Of a stretch of DNA of 64,000 bases, positions 24,488-36,327 are shown piece after piece. Position 1 is the first letter of the stretch. Every line of letters begins with the position of its first letter. The notes beneath the pieces were generated by a model. It had not been told where the DNA came from, did no database searches, and was given only the letters and a program-made list of their open reading frames with translations. The stretch lies in the NCBI GenBank assembly GCA_036924285.1, contig JAYKYS010000007.1:4030001-4094000 (forward strand). The letters run 5' to 3'. The DNA is from Asterella californica. Lineage: Eukaryota; Streptophyta; Marchantiopsida; Marchantiales; Aytoniaceae. The position numbers were made by a program, and so were the translations under genes.

Positions 24488-26824
24488 CATGTATGAATCA
24501 TGCCAGTGGTTATTAATTTCACCTTTCTCTGTTCCTTTCGGCCATTCACGGTTAGGATCAGCGATGTATTATTCTGAAGCCGGACACTCGTGGGTTATGA
24601 TGTTACATAATTCCTAGTCGTAAGTTGACTGTATATGTAGATTAGTCGTTGGGAGGTTACTGAGCTTAGTACAGTAATCTTTTGCTCACACCCCTCAAAA
24701 GCGGATATGGTGAGAAGTTGGACGAGCATGTCAAGTAGACGGTGGTGGTACGTAGGATTGATCTAAGTGGGTTTGAATGAGTGGAGATAGAGAAGGAAAC
24801 TAGGTTTGCTACTTAATCTTGCATCTCAATCTGGAAAAAACCTTAAAATCGGGGGTGAAGGGCAGGTTATGTCAGGGTCAGTATAGTCAGTGTCACTCGA
24901 ACAGTATATCATGATTCGTATGCCAGCCGAACCCAGCAACTCTAAGCTTGATTCAGCTAGTTGTGGGCTCGAGCAAGGTCCATAGAAATAAATCATTCAA
25001 TTGTGAGGAGGAGAAAGGAGTTTAAGAGACGAAGAGGAGGGTAGCAGCGAAGATAAGTCGCTGCAGAGCAAGCCAGCACTTCTAGAACCTAACGTGGTAT
25101 TAGGTAGGTTAGTAGAGCAGCTGGCACTCGCTGCCCGCACTGGAAAGCGCCTTCTGGTAATTATTTAGAAGAGCTTCAGTCTGTACCATGAACATTGGGG
25201 TTATCAAGTCTATCATTGTAGATTAAAGGCAGAGTTTAAGGCCTTCTAATGTGTGAAGGAAGATTACGCAGTTGGCTCGCATCTAGAGAGACATGTATGC
25301 TTCACTCTTCACAAACTGTATGATACGATGTTTCCCTGTTTGGTTTGGGACTCAACTCAAGCTGCCAGTGATATAGTGCTGGAAGTTTTTCGAAGTAGCA
25401 GCTGTAGACTATTGTTATCATGCATCTGTATAATTTACTACCGGTATCGATGCCTTATCATTGATAAATGACCATCGCAGTCATTTATGGGCGCGTCAAT
25501 GTAGAAACTACTCGGAAAGACATCATATCTACTTGATGTCTCGAATACCTTACTGCCGTTCATTCTTCGGATTCTCATTGTAAGTTAATCCTTGTAACTG
25601 AAGTATGCTGACTATGCTTCACCTGACCATTGCGCCTATGGGTTGGACTAAAATTATTTGTTAGAAAGTGTACAAATGAAACACATCGAACAGAATGTTC
25701 AGTTCATTATAGTAAAGTAAAACTTGTTACGTTCATATTTGTAACAAAATGCACGTAGTGTAACTGTAAGGAAATATGCTAATCAAGTGAATATATCTAT
25801 TCAATGGACACTTGAAGTAAGTGAGTATATATATATCATTGGACACAATCTTATCAAGAAGTATTGACACTGAAAAGTACTCTCATATAGCTTAATACAA
25901 CGGTATCTTTTAAAATTATAACTTGAATGTTGAAAGAGCAGAATGTACAAGGAGTGTTAATTGTGTATGTAGAATGGCTCCTGCTTCACACTAGTTCGTC
26001 ATTTTTAAAATAAATAATTATTTGGTTGACTAACCACTTGCAAGCGGACCTTAATCACCAATGTGCTCTCCATCAAATGTTTCTCACATTTTCACTTTTA
26101 TCATCCATGGACTTCAAAGATGCGTCTCACGAAATATATATATTTGGTATCAAATATTAGAAAACTGAAAAAGATAACATACCAAATATCACTTAATATC
26201 AGAATTAACTTTCACATTCCAAAATAACAATAAATTATGTTTACGAGAGTGTGCACAGTTCACACTCAATAATCTCGTTGAGCGTGAAAACAAATTCTAA
26301 TATCAAGTGAAAGAACAAAAAGAATAAAATGATCTTTTTATATCTGATACACTCCGAATAAAATTATGATTGAGAAGAATAAAAAGAATGTTACTTGTGT
26401 TCACGACATAGATTCACGGTGGACATCGAGACATTACTTAGTGTATATATAATAACATTATGTGTGATCAGGGAGTATTTTAGAATTATTTATTAATTTT
26501 ATATATTCAGAAAATATAATATCTAAACATGAAACCTAAAAAGAAAATCATTGTTTTATAGTCTTATTATAATTTATTCTATACTGAATAAATATTTGAC
26601 TGCACAACACTGAAAAAATTCAGGTGAATATACGTATGGAGATGTGCAGTCTGTTCATCCGCAAGCAAGCTTCATGGTTTTATTGTTGATAACTAGGCAC
26701 CGGACGAGGAGGCGGGATACCATGTTGGAGGTAGAAGAGGTCCTTGTCCGCATGCGACAAGAGGAACTGTCGATATACGAAAGCCAGAATCCTGCATATT
26801 GCGGTCCAGCCAAACAGCGGCTCC
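24488..26824. other. downstream of hydrolase gene; no gene recognised
   Basis: The first few hundred bases are presumably the 3' untranslated region of the hydrolase gene. Beyond that, frames at 25,253-25,471 and 26,644-26,886 show no family resemblance. The stretch 25,650-26,640 is AT-rich and featureless to me. Confidence 0.4.
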
Positions 26825-27150
26825 TATATCCTCCCCCCACGGACTTTTACATGCAATTTCGATATACGATATCAAAAAACGTATAAGCGTAAAACAAAAT
26901 ATTATATTAATTTATTCTGAAAAGTGAAATTTCTCTCTTATTGATATATATTAACCAGTCTCTGAGTTATCAGCACACTTTTGATATAACCTATAAGTGT
27001 AGTATGGACTATCTTGCTGTTGGAGGTATTAGTCAGTTGACATGAAATGACACCTTTTGAGTTAGAGGTGTCATTTCATGTCATTTCATGTAGACATTAA
27101 TTTATTCCTTAACACTTTCCGCGGGAAAGATTAATGCAGGCGGGAAGAGT
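26825..27150. repeat. hairpin-module dispersed repeat, copy 5
   Basis: It begins CCCCCCACGGACTTTTACA, then an AT-rich stretch, AACCAGTCTCTGAGTTA, a TATAACCTATAAGTG block and CTTGCTGTTGGAG, matching the modules at 18.36 and 18.74 kb. A perfect 16-bp hairpin follows, 27,040-27,055 (ACATGAAATGACACCT) with 27,066-27,081. Then come TTAATTTATTCCTTAA and a diverged right-hand module. The hairpin sequence differs from those in other copies although it occupies a similar place. Confidence 0.55.
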
Positions 27151-27837
27151 TATGGCAAGTGAATATCCTCTTCAAATATGAATGAGGCCAAAGCAGAATG
27201 AACAAAATGTACACACATAATCCTGCTGCAGGCAAAGCAGAAACGCTCCAGAAGAGAGAATAATCTAATCTAAATCTACATGCTTCTTGAGTTTTCGTTT
27301 GGAGGGAAAAAGAAAGTGAGAAAACAGTGAACGAACTCTGGAGGGACATTTGGTCTGATCACGCTGGACCAAGTTTTGCAGCTAGGTTTGTTTGTAATTC
27401 TGTTAATAGCATTCCATGTTTACTTGTATGATTAATAAATACATCTTACATATATTGCAGAATAATCTAAAATAGAAAACTACAACTTTACTAGATGTTA
27501 ACTGTTAAAGCCCTCTTGGTATAAAAGTTACTCAATAGAAATATTCTTTCTATATTCTTTATTTGAATTCAAAATTCCTCTTCAGATCGAGAGTTTCGAG
27601 GGATGGAACTCGGCATGTAACTATGACATGCGACATGCAAAGTGTAGAAGTGTCGATGAAAATCGACCGGCTCTCGACATCCTCTTGATGTAGAGAGCAT
27701 ATCAAGAGTTCATATATTCGTATGAAGAAAACTTGAAATCTCGATGAAAATTTGATGTTTATAATGAAGTCTCGATCACTAAGAGTTTGCTGTCAAATAG
27801 GAGTCTCAAAATATATAGAAGTGTCACTCGAGGAGTT
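27151..27837. other. intergenic sequence, nothing recognised
   Basis: No supported gene or repeat boundary. A frame on the minus strand at 27,131-27,349 has no recognisable content. Confidence 0.35.
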
Positions 27838-28100
27838 CCAACCACTGTTCTCCAAGAAGTAGAGTTCGGAAACCAGTCACTTACTTTGCAAGTTATCAAA
27901 ATATTGATAAGGTAGTTAAATCTTCTACCGAGGTCAAAACTCTAAGAGTTATAACCACTGTTCTCTAAAAAGCAGAGTTCTGAAACCGGTGGCTTGTGCA
28001 GGTCACTTACTTGGCAAGTAATCTAAATACTGAACTGGATAGTTATATCTCTACAGGGTCCGAATAGCATAAACCGAAGTTCTAACCACTATTCCTGATG
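27838..28100. repeat. tandem repeat, about 120-bp period, two and a part units
   Basis: Units begin near 27,840, 27,950 and 28,075. Shared words are CTAAGAGTT / GAGGAGTTCC, AACCACTGTTCTC, AAGnAGAGTTC, AAACCnGT, CACTTACTTnGCAAGT and ATACTGA / ATATTGA. Divergence between units is substantial. Confidence 0.45.
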
Positions 28101-29689
28101 CGTCATAATAACGAAGTGCAGAAGTGATACTCTGAATATGCTTGGATAAAGACAACTCAGTGAAACAACAAAACATGATCATCAGATAAAGCGGGTCCAT
28201 CATCAGGCTTGTCTGAGCAAGCCATTTGTGTTCGCAATTTTGAAGTAAGCATTGCAGATGATGTCATGCATGAAGACGGTGAGACTGGTTCTCGCAAAAT
28301 AAACTTTAGAGGGATTGATGTCGACTTAGATGAACAAGACGAGACATGACATAGAGGATACTGTAATTATTGTACATACTTGTGAATATTTTGTTTATAT
28401 TCTTGTAACTAGTGGATATTTTCATTATCTCCAGATCTTGTTTTGCTTAGATATTTTCATATTTTCATATTACTGTACATACATTCATATTAGTATATCT
28501 AGTGCTCATGATTCTTCCTTTGCATATTTAATTAGGTAAAGACACACATCCAAGAAAAACAATAACTTAAATTTCTGCACTAGTTTGAGATTACAATCTG
28601 GATGCAAAGTGCAATAAATCAGTAAGACTTTAGAGACATCCCCAATGTGCATAGCTCATAACCACTTTGAGTGTATACCTTAAAAAATTTCTTATGCATT
28701 AGTTTGCAGCCAGAATCCTTAGAACCAAAATCTTTTATAAAATTATTTTGCAACCAGATATCTTTTCAACATCTTGAAAGATTTGGATGTCCAGTAACAA
28801 AAAGACTTCGGGATGCATCCGAGTTGAAAAACCTCTGATTAGAGTTTTACTCACTAAGAGTTACAGGTTTTTATGTTTTAGTTTTTTACTCTTACATCCG
28901 TTAGTTTATCTCTCCGTAATATTTTGACAGAGGTTCCAATATGTGAAAACTAATGGATTCATCCCAAAGTTGAATAAACCTTAATCATTTTTTCGTCTTT
29001 ACTTAGAGAAATATTATCTTTATCTTTTCTGCTAGTTTGTTTTCGCACTTATTCTTTCCCTCTTTCGAAACATGTTGATAGGTTCCAAACGCAATAATAT
29101 TGCAGGACTTCAAGATTCACCCTAAAGTTGAATAAATCTTAATCTCAATTTCCTGTTTATTTAGAGATATATAATTAGCTTTATTCTATTTGTTAGTTTT
29201 TAGTTTACTCATTGATTGCTTTAATTTATTACTTTGCATGTTTGGGTAAAAAGAATCCTATATTAGAGTGAAAAGGGTGAGTTATATGGCCATTCTAAAG
29301 AGATAAGGTTTAAGAGTCAAGTAGACAATTTGGATCTTGCAGGTTCTAGAACAACTTCTAAGAAGGATCTTGATATGAGTATATAACTAAATGCGAAACT
29401 ACCATCTCAAGTAATAAAAGTAACGCATGATGACGACAAACAAGATGAAGCTTTGGAGTCTTTATCGACTGATGTAGGTGCTAAAGAGAGGTGGCGACAG
29501 ATACTTAGAACTTTATAGGTGGAAACGAAGACGGACAGGCAGGTGAAATTTTATGATTCTCTTATGGATATGAAATTAAATCAAAATTTATATGAATTTG
29601 TGCTTGATCTTAAATACATTTGAGCTTGACATTCTTTTTTCTATTTTGAAATGCAGAAATAGTAAACAACAAAGTCTCATGGGTTATGT
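28101..29689. other. decayed sequence upstream of FCP1-like fragment
   Basis: Around 29,300-29,630 the plus strand reads as a helical, charged coding remnant (including DDDKQDEALESL) broken by stops; it may be upstream exon sequence of the pseudogene that follows. The rest (28,550-29,270) contains similar repeated phrases around TTGAATAAA(C/T)CTTAAT at about 28,970 and 29,140, which suggests a small internal duplication. No intact gene. Confidence 0.35.
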
Positions 29690-30045
29690 CAGAATAAACC
29701 CATTAGCCTTGCAACCAAGAAAGTTGATTCTAGATGTGAATGATCTTTGATCTATAGTAAAAATATATTTGGATCAGTCACAAAGATGTAAGCTGGAAAA
29801 ACGTAGGCGTCAAATATATAGTGGTTCGTCTTGGTAGATATCTATTTTTGAAAGGATGTCTTGCACATTTTGACGTCGCTATCTGGTCTTGTTGTGAGAT
29901 GAAGAATTTGGATAAATATCTGGTACATCTTCTCCCAATTGATCTCTTAGAGAAGTTAGTCTTCATTTGGAATCAAGAAAAAGTCTGGAGGAAGGATGAC
30001 AAGAATGAGGAGGAGAGAATGACAAGAATGTTGGAGAAAGGATGA
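29690..30045 (+). pseudogene. FCP1/NIF-type HAD phosphatase fragment
   Basis: From about 29,709 one frame gives RKLILDVNDL, which fits the position of the DxDx(T/V) phosphatase signature but in changed form, followed by a stop. After a frame change near 29,815 the frame 29,821-30,045 gives FDVAIWS, KNLDKYLVHLL and KLVFIWNQEKVW. The order (catalytic motif, FDVxIWS, spaced helix, KLxFxWxQxxC-like strand) is that of FCP1-like phosphatases, which remove phosphates from protein Ser/Thr, for example on the RNA polymerase II tail. The frameshift, the internal stop, the altered catalytic motif and the missing C-terminal half mark it as a dead fragment. Confidence 0.55.
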
Positions 30046-32514
30046 CAAGAATGTTCCTTCTGTAACCTCTCAGTACTGTGTAGGAGACATATCTAGTGTA
30101 TAGTACTAACAACTGCTCATTACAACCAAGATCTGCTCATTAGACCTTTGTGCAATATCATCGTTCATGGAGAGTCACGAAAGAACATATGTATGGATTT
30201 TACAAGATTTTATAAATGTGAAATTTCACACAAGGACATACATTTACAAATGTACTAATTCATATTATTCAGAATTAGTTGTTTTGCATCCACTTTATTT
30301 TAAATTCGATAAGGTATAAATTGAGCGATACACTTGTTTGTCCCAGTACATAGATATGAATAATATATGAACATCTAAAGTAGATGAGATTATTATGAAG
30401 CTCGAGCAGACTAAAGAGACTAACACAATAGATACAAGCAAGTAGGATAAGCAAATTTGGAATATGCCAGAAGAGGTCGCATCCATTCAACGCATGAATG
30501 TCAAGAGATGAGGAAGGATGAGCTGGAGAAAATGACAAGGACAAGGAAATGACAAGAACAATGATGTTTATAAGGAGGGCATCCATGGATTACGTGGATT
30601 TTCACATGAAGAGGTTGATTAAAGGACCACATCGATGGATGAGGAGGCATGCATCTACATAATCCATGGATGCTTAGAAAGAGAGAAGTGGGTAGGACAA
30701 GAACGCTTGAATAAGGAGATAAGGAGGCCGTAACTGTTTGAAGACATCCATGGATTGCATAGATGTCAATAGCTTGTTTAATCTTTAAGTGTGTGGTCAT
30801 CCTTGAAATCCGTGGATGGCCAAAGCATAAGCACTATATGGTGAAATAGTTAACACTAAGTCTAAAATCAATGAAGGAAGTACAAAATGAAAAGAAAAGT
30901 CAAAACTCACCTCTGTTAGTAAACCATGTTGAGGAGAAGAACTTTTGATGTATTAGTTGTAAAACATAACTTTTAGATGTCTTTACATTCTAATATTAAA
31001 CTCCATGGCTATTATGATTAGTACAAAAACTATATCTTGACAACCAGCAAGCAACATACATATGTCTCTTTTATGTGATGTCGTGCCAAGTCAAGAGAGT
31101 CCAATCCAACCTCAATTTCATCTATATGTGAAGAAACCGTCAACTTAGGAGAGAAAGAAGTGTGTCACTGCAATCTTTGATCTCAATTTTGAACATCAAA
31201 AAGCTTTTTTAGATTCAAATTTGTGGACTAGTTTGAGGCTGACTTGTGCAAAATGATCAAATTGACTTCCAGTATGATTTTCAGTCAATTTGGAATCATT
31301 TTAGCCTATTTAGAGCATTTGGAGGTTGCCATCCATGAACTCCACGGAAGACATCTTTCCAAACCTTATTGATGCATCAATGCAATGGATGGATGACATT
31401 TTAAACTATTTCAAAACCTTTAAAATCTGTAGAACTTCAGAAGTGCCTAAAAGTTATTGAAAATCACCATGATAGTCAATTTGAGCGTTCTACACAACAT
31501 AGTAGATATCTTAGAACTTAGAAAAATTATTTTGATCTCAAAAAATATGATTAAAGATTGCAGTCATAGTCCTTTTCCTATCTATGTTTTACTTGTGTAT
31601 GATACTGAGATAATCCTCGATCTGCAACAACATCGCAATAAGATTACACTCTCCTTATTATCATCTCTTGATTTTTTACTGATCTGAAGGTCTTCATGTA
31701 AGGTTAGTTATCAAATACGTCTCACTAAACTAGATTTCCCTGATGTGTTAATTTGGATAGAGGAAAACAGTAGAATGTGTGGAAAGATTAAGACGTATGC
31801 GTCTATGGTTTGCATGGATGCTCAAGCGTCGAGATAAAAGAGGAAGACAAACGGGAAGTACATGAGGTACATGAGGTATGTGTCAATACATTGCATGGAC
31901 GCACACAAGCGAAGACAAAAGAGGATGGACGAAGGAGGTACAAGACGTGTGTCCCATGCATTATATACTTGACTTATGGTTTTGTGTTTTCGTATTGTAA
32001 ATTTTTTTTGAAAGTTGATATGTACGTAAGATAGTCCATGCGTTGCATGGATGAAAAACTCAGACAAATGTTGAAGTTGAATAATGATTATGAATGTAAC
32101 TTGATTCATGTCATATTCTCGTTTGATATCTATGAATACATCAGAGACAATCTTCTTATATTTTCCTCTTTACATTTGACCTTCATTCGACATAGTGGAG
32201 GCTTGCCTGATCAACTGTACTAGTTTGCTTTATTATCAACTAAGACTTTTGTCCTTGAGCTATTGATCAAAAGACTTGAGATCATTGAAGAAGAGAAAAC
32301 AATCTTTATTCAAATGTAAAATGTCGATACAGTAGAATCAGATGGAATTATAGGTTGAGTCTGTCTTCTCGGCTTACCATGGTCTGTCAAGTTAGAAAAT
32401 ACGTTTAGAACTGAAAGTTTACATGATACAAACGATAAGATGTAATTCAACTTCATCTTTCTGATAAAAGCTGAGAAATAAAAATCATACATTTTTATAT
32501 TATATGTTTACGCA
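30046..32514. other. gene-poor sequence with recurrent ATCCATGGAT-like words
   Basis: No gene recognised. The palindromic word ATCCATGGAT or close variants (CATCCATGGATTACG, AATCCATGGATGC, CATCCATGGATTGC, ATCCGTGGATGG, and later TGCATGGATG forms) recurs at irregular spacing from about 30,480 to 32,050. The plus strand of 31,800-31,960 repeats a phrase of the type TTGCATGGA(T/C)GC...AAAGAGGA. This looks like a decayed short-unit repeat array rather than coding DNA. Confidence 0.35.
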
Positions 32515-33345
32515 ATACAATAATATTTGTCAAATTCAGGAAGAGTTCTGGTATCTTTTCTAACTTCAAGATGCATCATATATCACAGAATTGGTTTACC
32601 AATTCTGTGATATATGATCTGTAAGTTGTTTTGTCCTCTTCTAATAATATATGTACTATGATTGTATATTAAAAATTAAATAGAAATAATGTATATACTT
32701 TTTATATGTCATACCTCTTTCTAATGATATACTAGTATTTAATTAACTAATTACTTATAGATATAAGGTTATTATTGTCTATTATAAGAATAATATAATT
32801 ATATTGATCTCATTTCCAGTTTGAATACAAAAATAGAACATTTGATAAACAGAAGTGGAACATTTGGTGGTCATATTTGGACTATTTGGATGACTATTTT
32901 GGGATAAACTAGTGGGTATTATAATAGTTTTTATAATAACATATGTCGAATGCAGTTTCAGTTTCTGTTATCTTTTTTAACTTCAAGATGCATCATTATA
33001 ATATTCTATTTAGAAGTTATCACATTCTATTTTGTGGTAATTGATCTTCAAGTTGTTTTATTTGCTCAGTAAAGATTCTTGAATATATATTATCATTTAT
33101 GATTAAATAGAGATACAGATGTTATAAATTCAATATATATATCCCATTATATTAAAGTATTTAATAGATAATTTATCTTTTCAAAGAAAGGATTAGTATT
33201 ATAAAATCGAATTACTATAATGATCCCTTTAAAAAACTTCTAAACAAAAATGGCTATTTGGGAAACATAAATAATAATTTTAGTGGAAAATTTGGATTTG
33301 AAAATTTGGACTATTTGGATGACAATTTTAGTACTATGCAAGTCT
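32515..33345. repeat. tandem duplication, about 420-bp period, with long palindrome
   Basis: Unit 1 (about 32,515-32,935) and unit 2 (about 32,936-33,345) share, in order, a TTTGTCAAATTCAG / TATGTCGAATGCAG start, TTCTGnTATC, TAACTTCAAGATGCATCAT, AAGTTGTTTT, and TTTGGACTATTTGGATGAC. In unit 1 a perfect palindrome with 21-bp arms and a 2-base loop lies at 32,575-32,618. The matching place in unit 2 has only a weak inverted repeat. The sequence is AT-rich and non-coding. Confidence 0.55.
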
Positions 33346-34074
33346 GATTTTAATGAATAGACTGATAGAGGATCTCTTTTGTTTTCAAGGGTGAAATTTT
33401 CTCATTGTAGTTTTTAAACGAATCTCTAAAGAGCATAAAAAACTCAGACTTGTTCAAAAGTACCACAATTTACTGATTTTATTCTTCAAAAAGTTGTTTG
33501 GACGAAGGAGTCTTGATTAAATTCTGTAAATAAAAGAAAGATAACTTATAAAACCGCTTCAAATTAGAAACTCTCATAAAGACAAACGATGGGAAGGTTT
33601 TACCCTAGTAACTAGCTTTCTGACTGGTTAGAGGAGCCTCTTAAGAACACGTCGATCGTAACAAAAATCACTACGGTTCAGCGTGGGCCATCCTGGATCG
33701 AATAAGCGAAATTAGCTAAAGAACCTACCTGGTGTACTGAGAACCTACACTTTTGAGTTATGAAATACTGTGGCATTCCGTACGCCAACTTCAATGGAGA
33801 CTTCGCCCACGATTCATCCTAATCTACCTGAAGAGGAGGATGTGATAAATTTCAAAATATTAAATAATAACTTTACGAATGGCGGAAAAAAAGCAACGAC
33901 AAGCGCACCAAGTAAATAGCCCCCCAACTGCTAGTGTAAGCTGGTGCGTTACAAGTGGATCTCGCGCGACATCCCACTGCGTGGTTCCGGGGACTCGCTT
34001 TTCGCCGCTGACGTTGATCCAAAATATTTACAATGGGAAGACGAAGTCCAGGGAACTCCGGTCGAGACAAAAAT
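33346..34074. other. intergenic sequence, no gene recognised
   Basis: A phrase near 33,652-33,690 (ACAAAAATCACTACGG...GTGGGC) resembles the phrase at 34,067-34,096 (ACAAAAATCACTGTAG...GTGGGC), so the repeat block that follows may have a diverged relative here. The frames at 33,873-34,082 lie on both strands and are not recognisable. Confidence 0.35.
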
Positions 34075-34235
34075 CACTGTAGTCCACTGTGGGCACCACA
34101 GTGAACTACACTGAAGCCCCTAGTTCACCCGTTAATCCTTACCTCAAGTCTGGAGTATCTGATGCTCACAGTGGACTACAGTGAACCCCCTAGTTGACTG
34201 TAAATCCTTACCTCAAGTCTGGAGTATCTGATGCT
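34075..34235. repeat. 70-bp tandem pair with embedded inverted repeats
   Basis: Two near-identical units occupy 34,097-34,166 and 34,167-34,235; both contain CCTTACCTCAAGTCTGGAG and TATCTGATGCT. CACTGTAGTCCACTGTG at 34,075-34,091 is the exact reverse complement of 34,167-34,183, and a two-mismatch version sits at 34,097-34,113, so the block can fold into alternative hairpins. The near-identity of the units implies a recent duplication. Confidence 0.65.
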
Positions 34236-35065
34236 CATCTACTCATTTAGCTTGACTTGCGATCATGGGATAACATGTCCGGTCTCTATCTCTATCTTGC
34301 TGGAAATTCCTTTCGCCACGAGAGAGAAAGTCTTAGAGTTTGATTGATGAGAAAGAACACTGATTTCCAGTCTGCGGGAGCATTCTAGAACATTAGGAAA
34401 AATGTTTTGTTAATTATTTTTTTGTCTCTTACATTCATCATTCACAACTTGATTACTCATTTTCTTACTTCCACTACTCAGAAACGAGTGTGAAATGAAT
34501 AAACAAATGTCCTCGAACGTTCCTGCATGCACATCCGGAGATGACCCGCAAAAAACTCCGGCCGAAGTCGTAAGTACACAACGCGGGTAAAGAATCTCTT
34601 TTAAAGGTTACTAACTTTTACATCCCTATTACACCTTTTCGCGGAAGCTATACAATAAAGATAATATAAAGAATATATAGATTATATTATCTTTATTCCA
34701 ATCCACACATGGTGTAGTTTGTACTAAATAATGATTCGTTCGCACTACCTATGCAGTTCCATGTCTCGGTATCATGTGTGGCATTGTGCTATTACCTATT
34801 AGCAAGCTCCATAAAGAATCTTCCAGTAAAATACTAACGAACGGATTATCCAATTCTCTTACAGATTGAATAGTATCATGAACAGATCAGCCAGTAAGGG
34901 AATCGGGACATATATAAGCTGAAGAGTGTTTCTATATATTAGCGCTGTCAGTTCATTGCTTTGCGTGTTGATTGTAGTGATAGAATGTTAGTAAGTCATT
35001 TACTCTCTCGAAATTCTTCGCTTTCCTGTTAGTGGTGTTTCCGATCGAGCAAAGTAGCCGTCACG
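34236..35065. other. intergenic sequence, nothing recognised
   Basis: An imperfect inverted repeat built on AATAAAGATAATATA (34,656-34,670) and its complement near 34,684-34,699 is the only structure seen. No gene. Confidence 0.35.
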
Positions 35066-35700
35066 ATCTTATTGTTGAATTCTCAAGAGATTGAATTGAG
35101 AGCCTTCCCCAAAGATTTGAGCGGCGGAAGCACAACCTTTTTGTTTTCCAAAGCCTTCCCGAAAAATTTGAGCGATGGAAGCACAGCTGATATACTAAAA
35201 CTGTTGGCTCTGCAGCTGCAGCTTTTCCTTAGGGTGATATACTCATCAGTGTTCCGTTTCAAATTCTTGCGTCGTCTTTGGCTCTCAAGCTAAACAGCAG
35301 TGAGGAGAGACTTCTTGTACATGGTGAGCTTGTAGAAACAGATTTCACAGAATTGCCATTGAAGGACCTTGAGTCTGCTGTTCAAACATCCTCCATATAA
35401 GTTAACGAGGAAGGCGATATTTCAGTGGGCAGATCGGGACAACACTTCTATCAGGCTGCTCTATTTGCTGCTAGCTATTCCTTGTGGGACAGCTACAACG
35501 TTACAGGGACGTACGTCAACGTGACCCCGCTCTCATTTACAGTTACAAACTCTCTCCAAGTTTACATCGCTTTTTCTTTTGGCGTTGCCTGCGTGTTGAT
35601 CTTGACATCGACACAAATTCTCTCGGTTATACTGCTCCAGAGTGTCTCAGATCCAAGGATCGGCTCGTCACTGAGGTAAATCTGCCAGAGTTCACCTGAG
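35066..35700 (+). pseudogene. broken coding region upstream of the 397-residue ORF
   Basis: The stretch 35,072-35,290 contains a twice-repeated phrase AFPK(D/N)LS(G/D)GST. The frame entered near 35,277 gives HGELVETDFTELPLKDLESA and stops at a TAA (35,398). The same frame goes on with GRSGQHFYQAALFAASYSLW. After a frame change near 35,580 it gives DIDTNSLGYTAPECL and RLVTEVNLPEF, ending at 35,697. Coherent protein-like text with single-point breaks indicates a decayed gene part, or exons with assembly errors. Part of it is duplicated at 37,780-38,030, on the other side of the intact ORF. I do not recognise the family. The APE-like triplet tempted me to think of a kinase, but no other kinase motif is present. 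Confidence 0.45.
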
Positions 35701-36327
35701 CATGCCATGATACCCGTTAGTTATAGAACATAAAGCATACACTACATATATCACTCGAAATTCTCGCATTACCTGTAGAATAAGCGGTGGTGGGGCGAAG
35801 ACTACGGCCTAAAGGGTTCGGGTCGAGCACTACGTGCCTTCAATCTACAAGGGCCTTGAAAGTCCAGAGGACTTGGTTTTATTCGTGTGCAACGACAACA
35901 AGAGCACAAGTTAGATTTTTGAAAACTTGTCACTTCGAATTTTTGCTTATTTGGGGAGTTGTATTTAGTACCTCTAAAAAATATGTGTTATGAAAGAATT
36001 GCATTCCAGACCTGCTGATAGAGTGAGAGTGCCACTGTCAGTCATTTAATCTGGTTGTGTGATTTTGTCGTAAAAGTACTGGAGGACTCTACATCCTGGA
36101 AATCCTAATCACTGATAGTACGTGACATATATATCTCTGTAGTCTATATTGGCTAGAAACTATATCTCACACACTGATCACTCGTTACCTTCGCACAACA
36201 TACTATTGTCAATGATTATCAAGTCATGGTTCCTCCGCGAAGGTCTCGGGACTTTGAGAAGAAACGTGATTAACCGGTCATATCTGCGCAGGAGATCGAG
36301 CCGCTGAAGCTCTTGGTTTACTACTCA
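35701..36327. other. spacer before the 397-residue ORF, with possible splice acceptor
   Basis: A segment at about 35,990-36,055 (AAAGAATTGCATTCCAGACCTGCTGA...) recurs at about 37,957-38,020, so it belongs to the duplicated unit. TATCTGCGCAG ending at 36,291 could be a 3' splice site; the frame of the downstream ORF is open from 36,292, so an upstream exon is possible. Confidence 0.35.

Noticed and set aside
27838..28100. Possible CRISPR-like array
   Set aside because: Units are long, diverged, contiguous and in a plant-type nuclear genome; this is an ordinary tandem duplication.
35600..35697. A kinase-like phrase (GYTAPECL) suggesting a receptor-kinase exon
   Set aside because: No HRD, DFG or other kinase motif is nearby, and the surrounding text reads as a continuous non-kinase domain.
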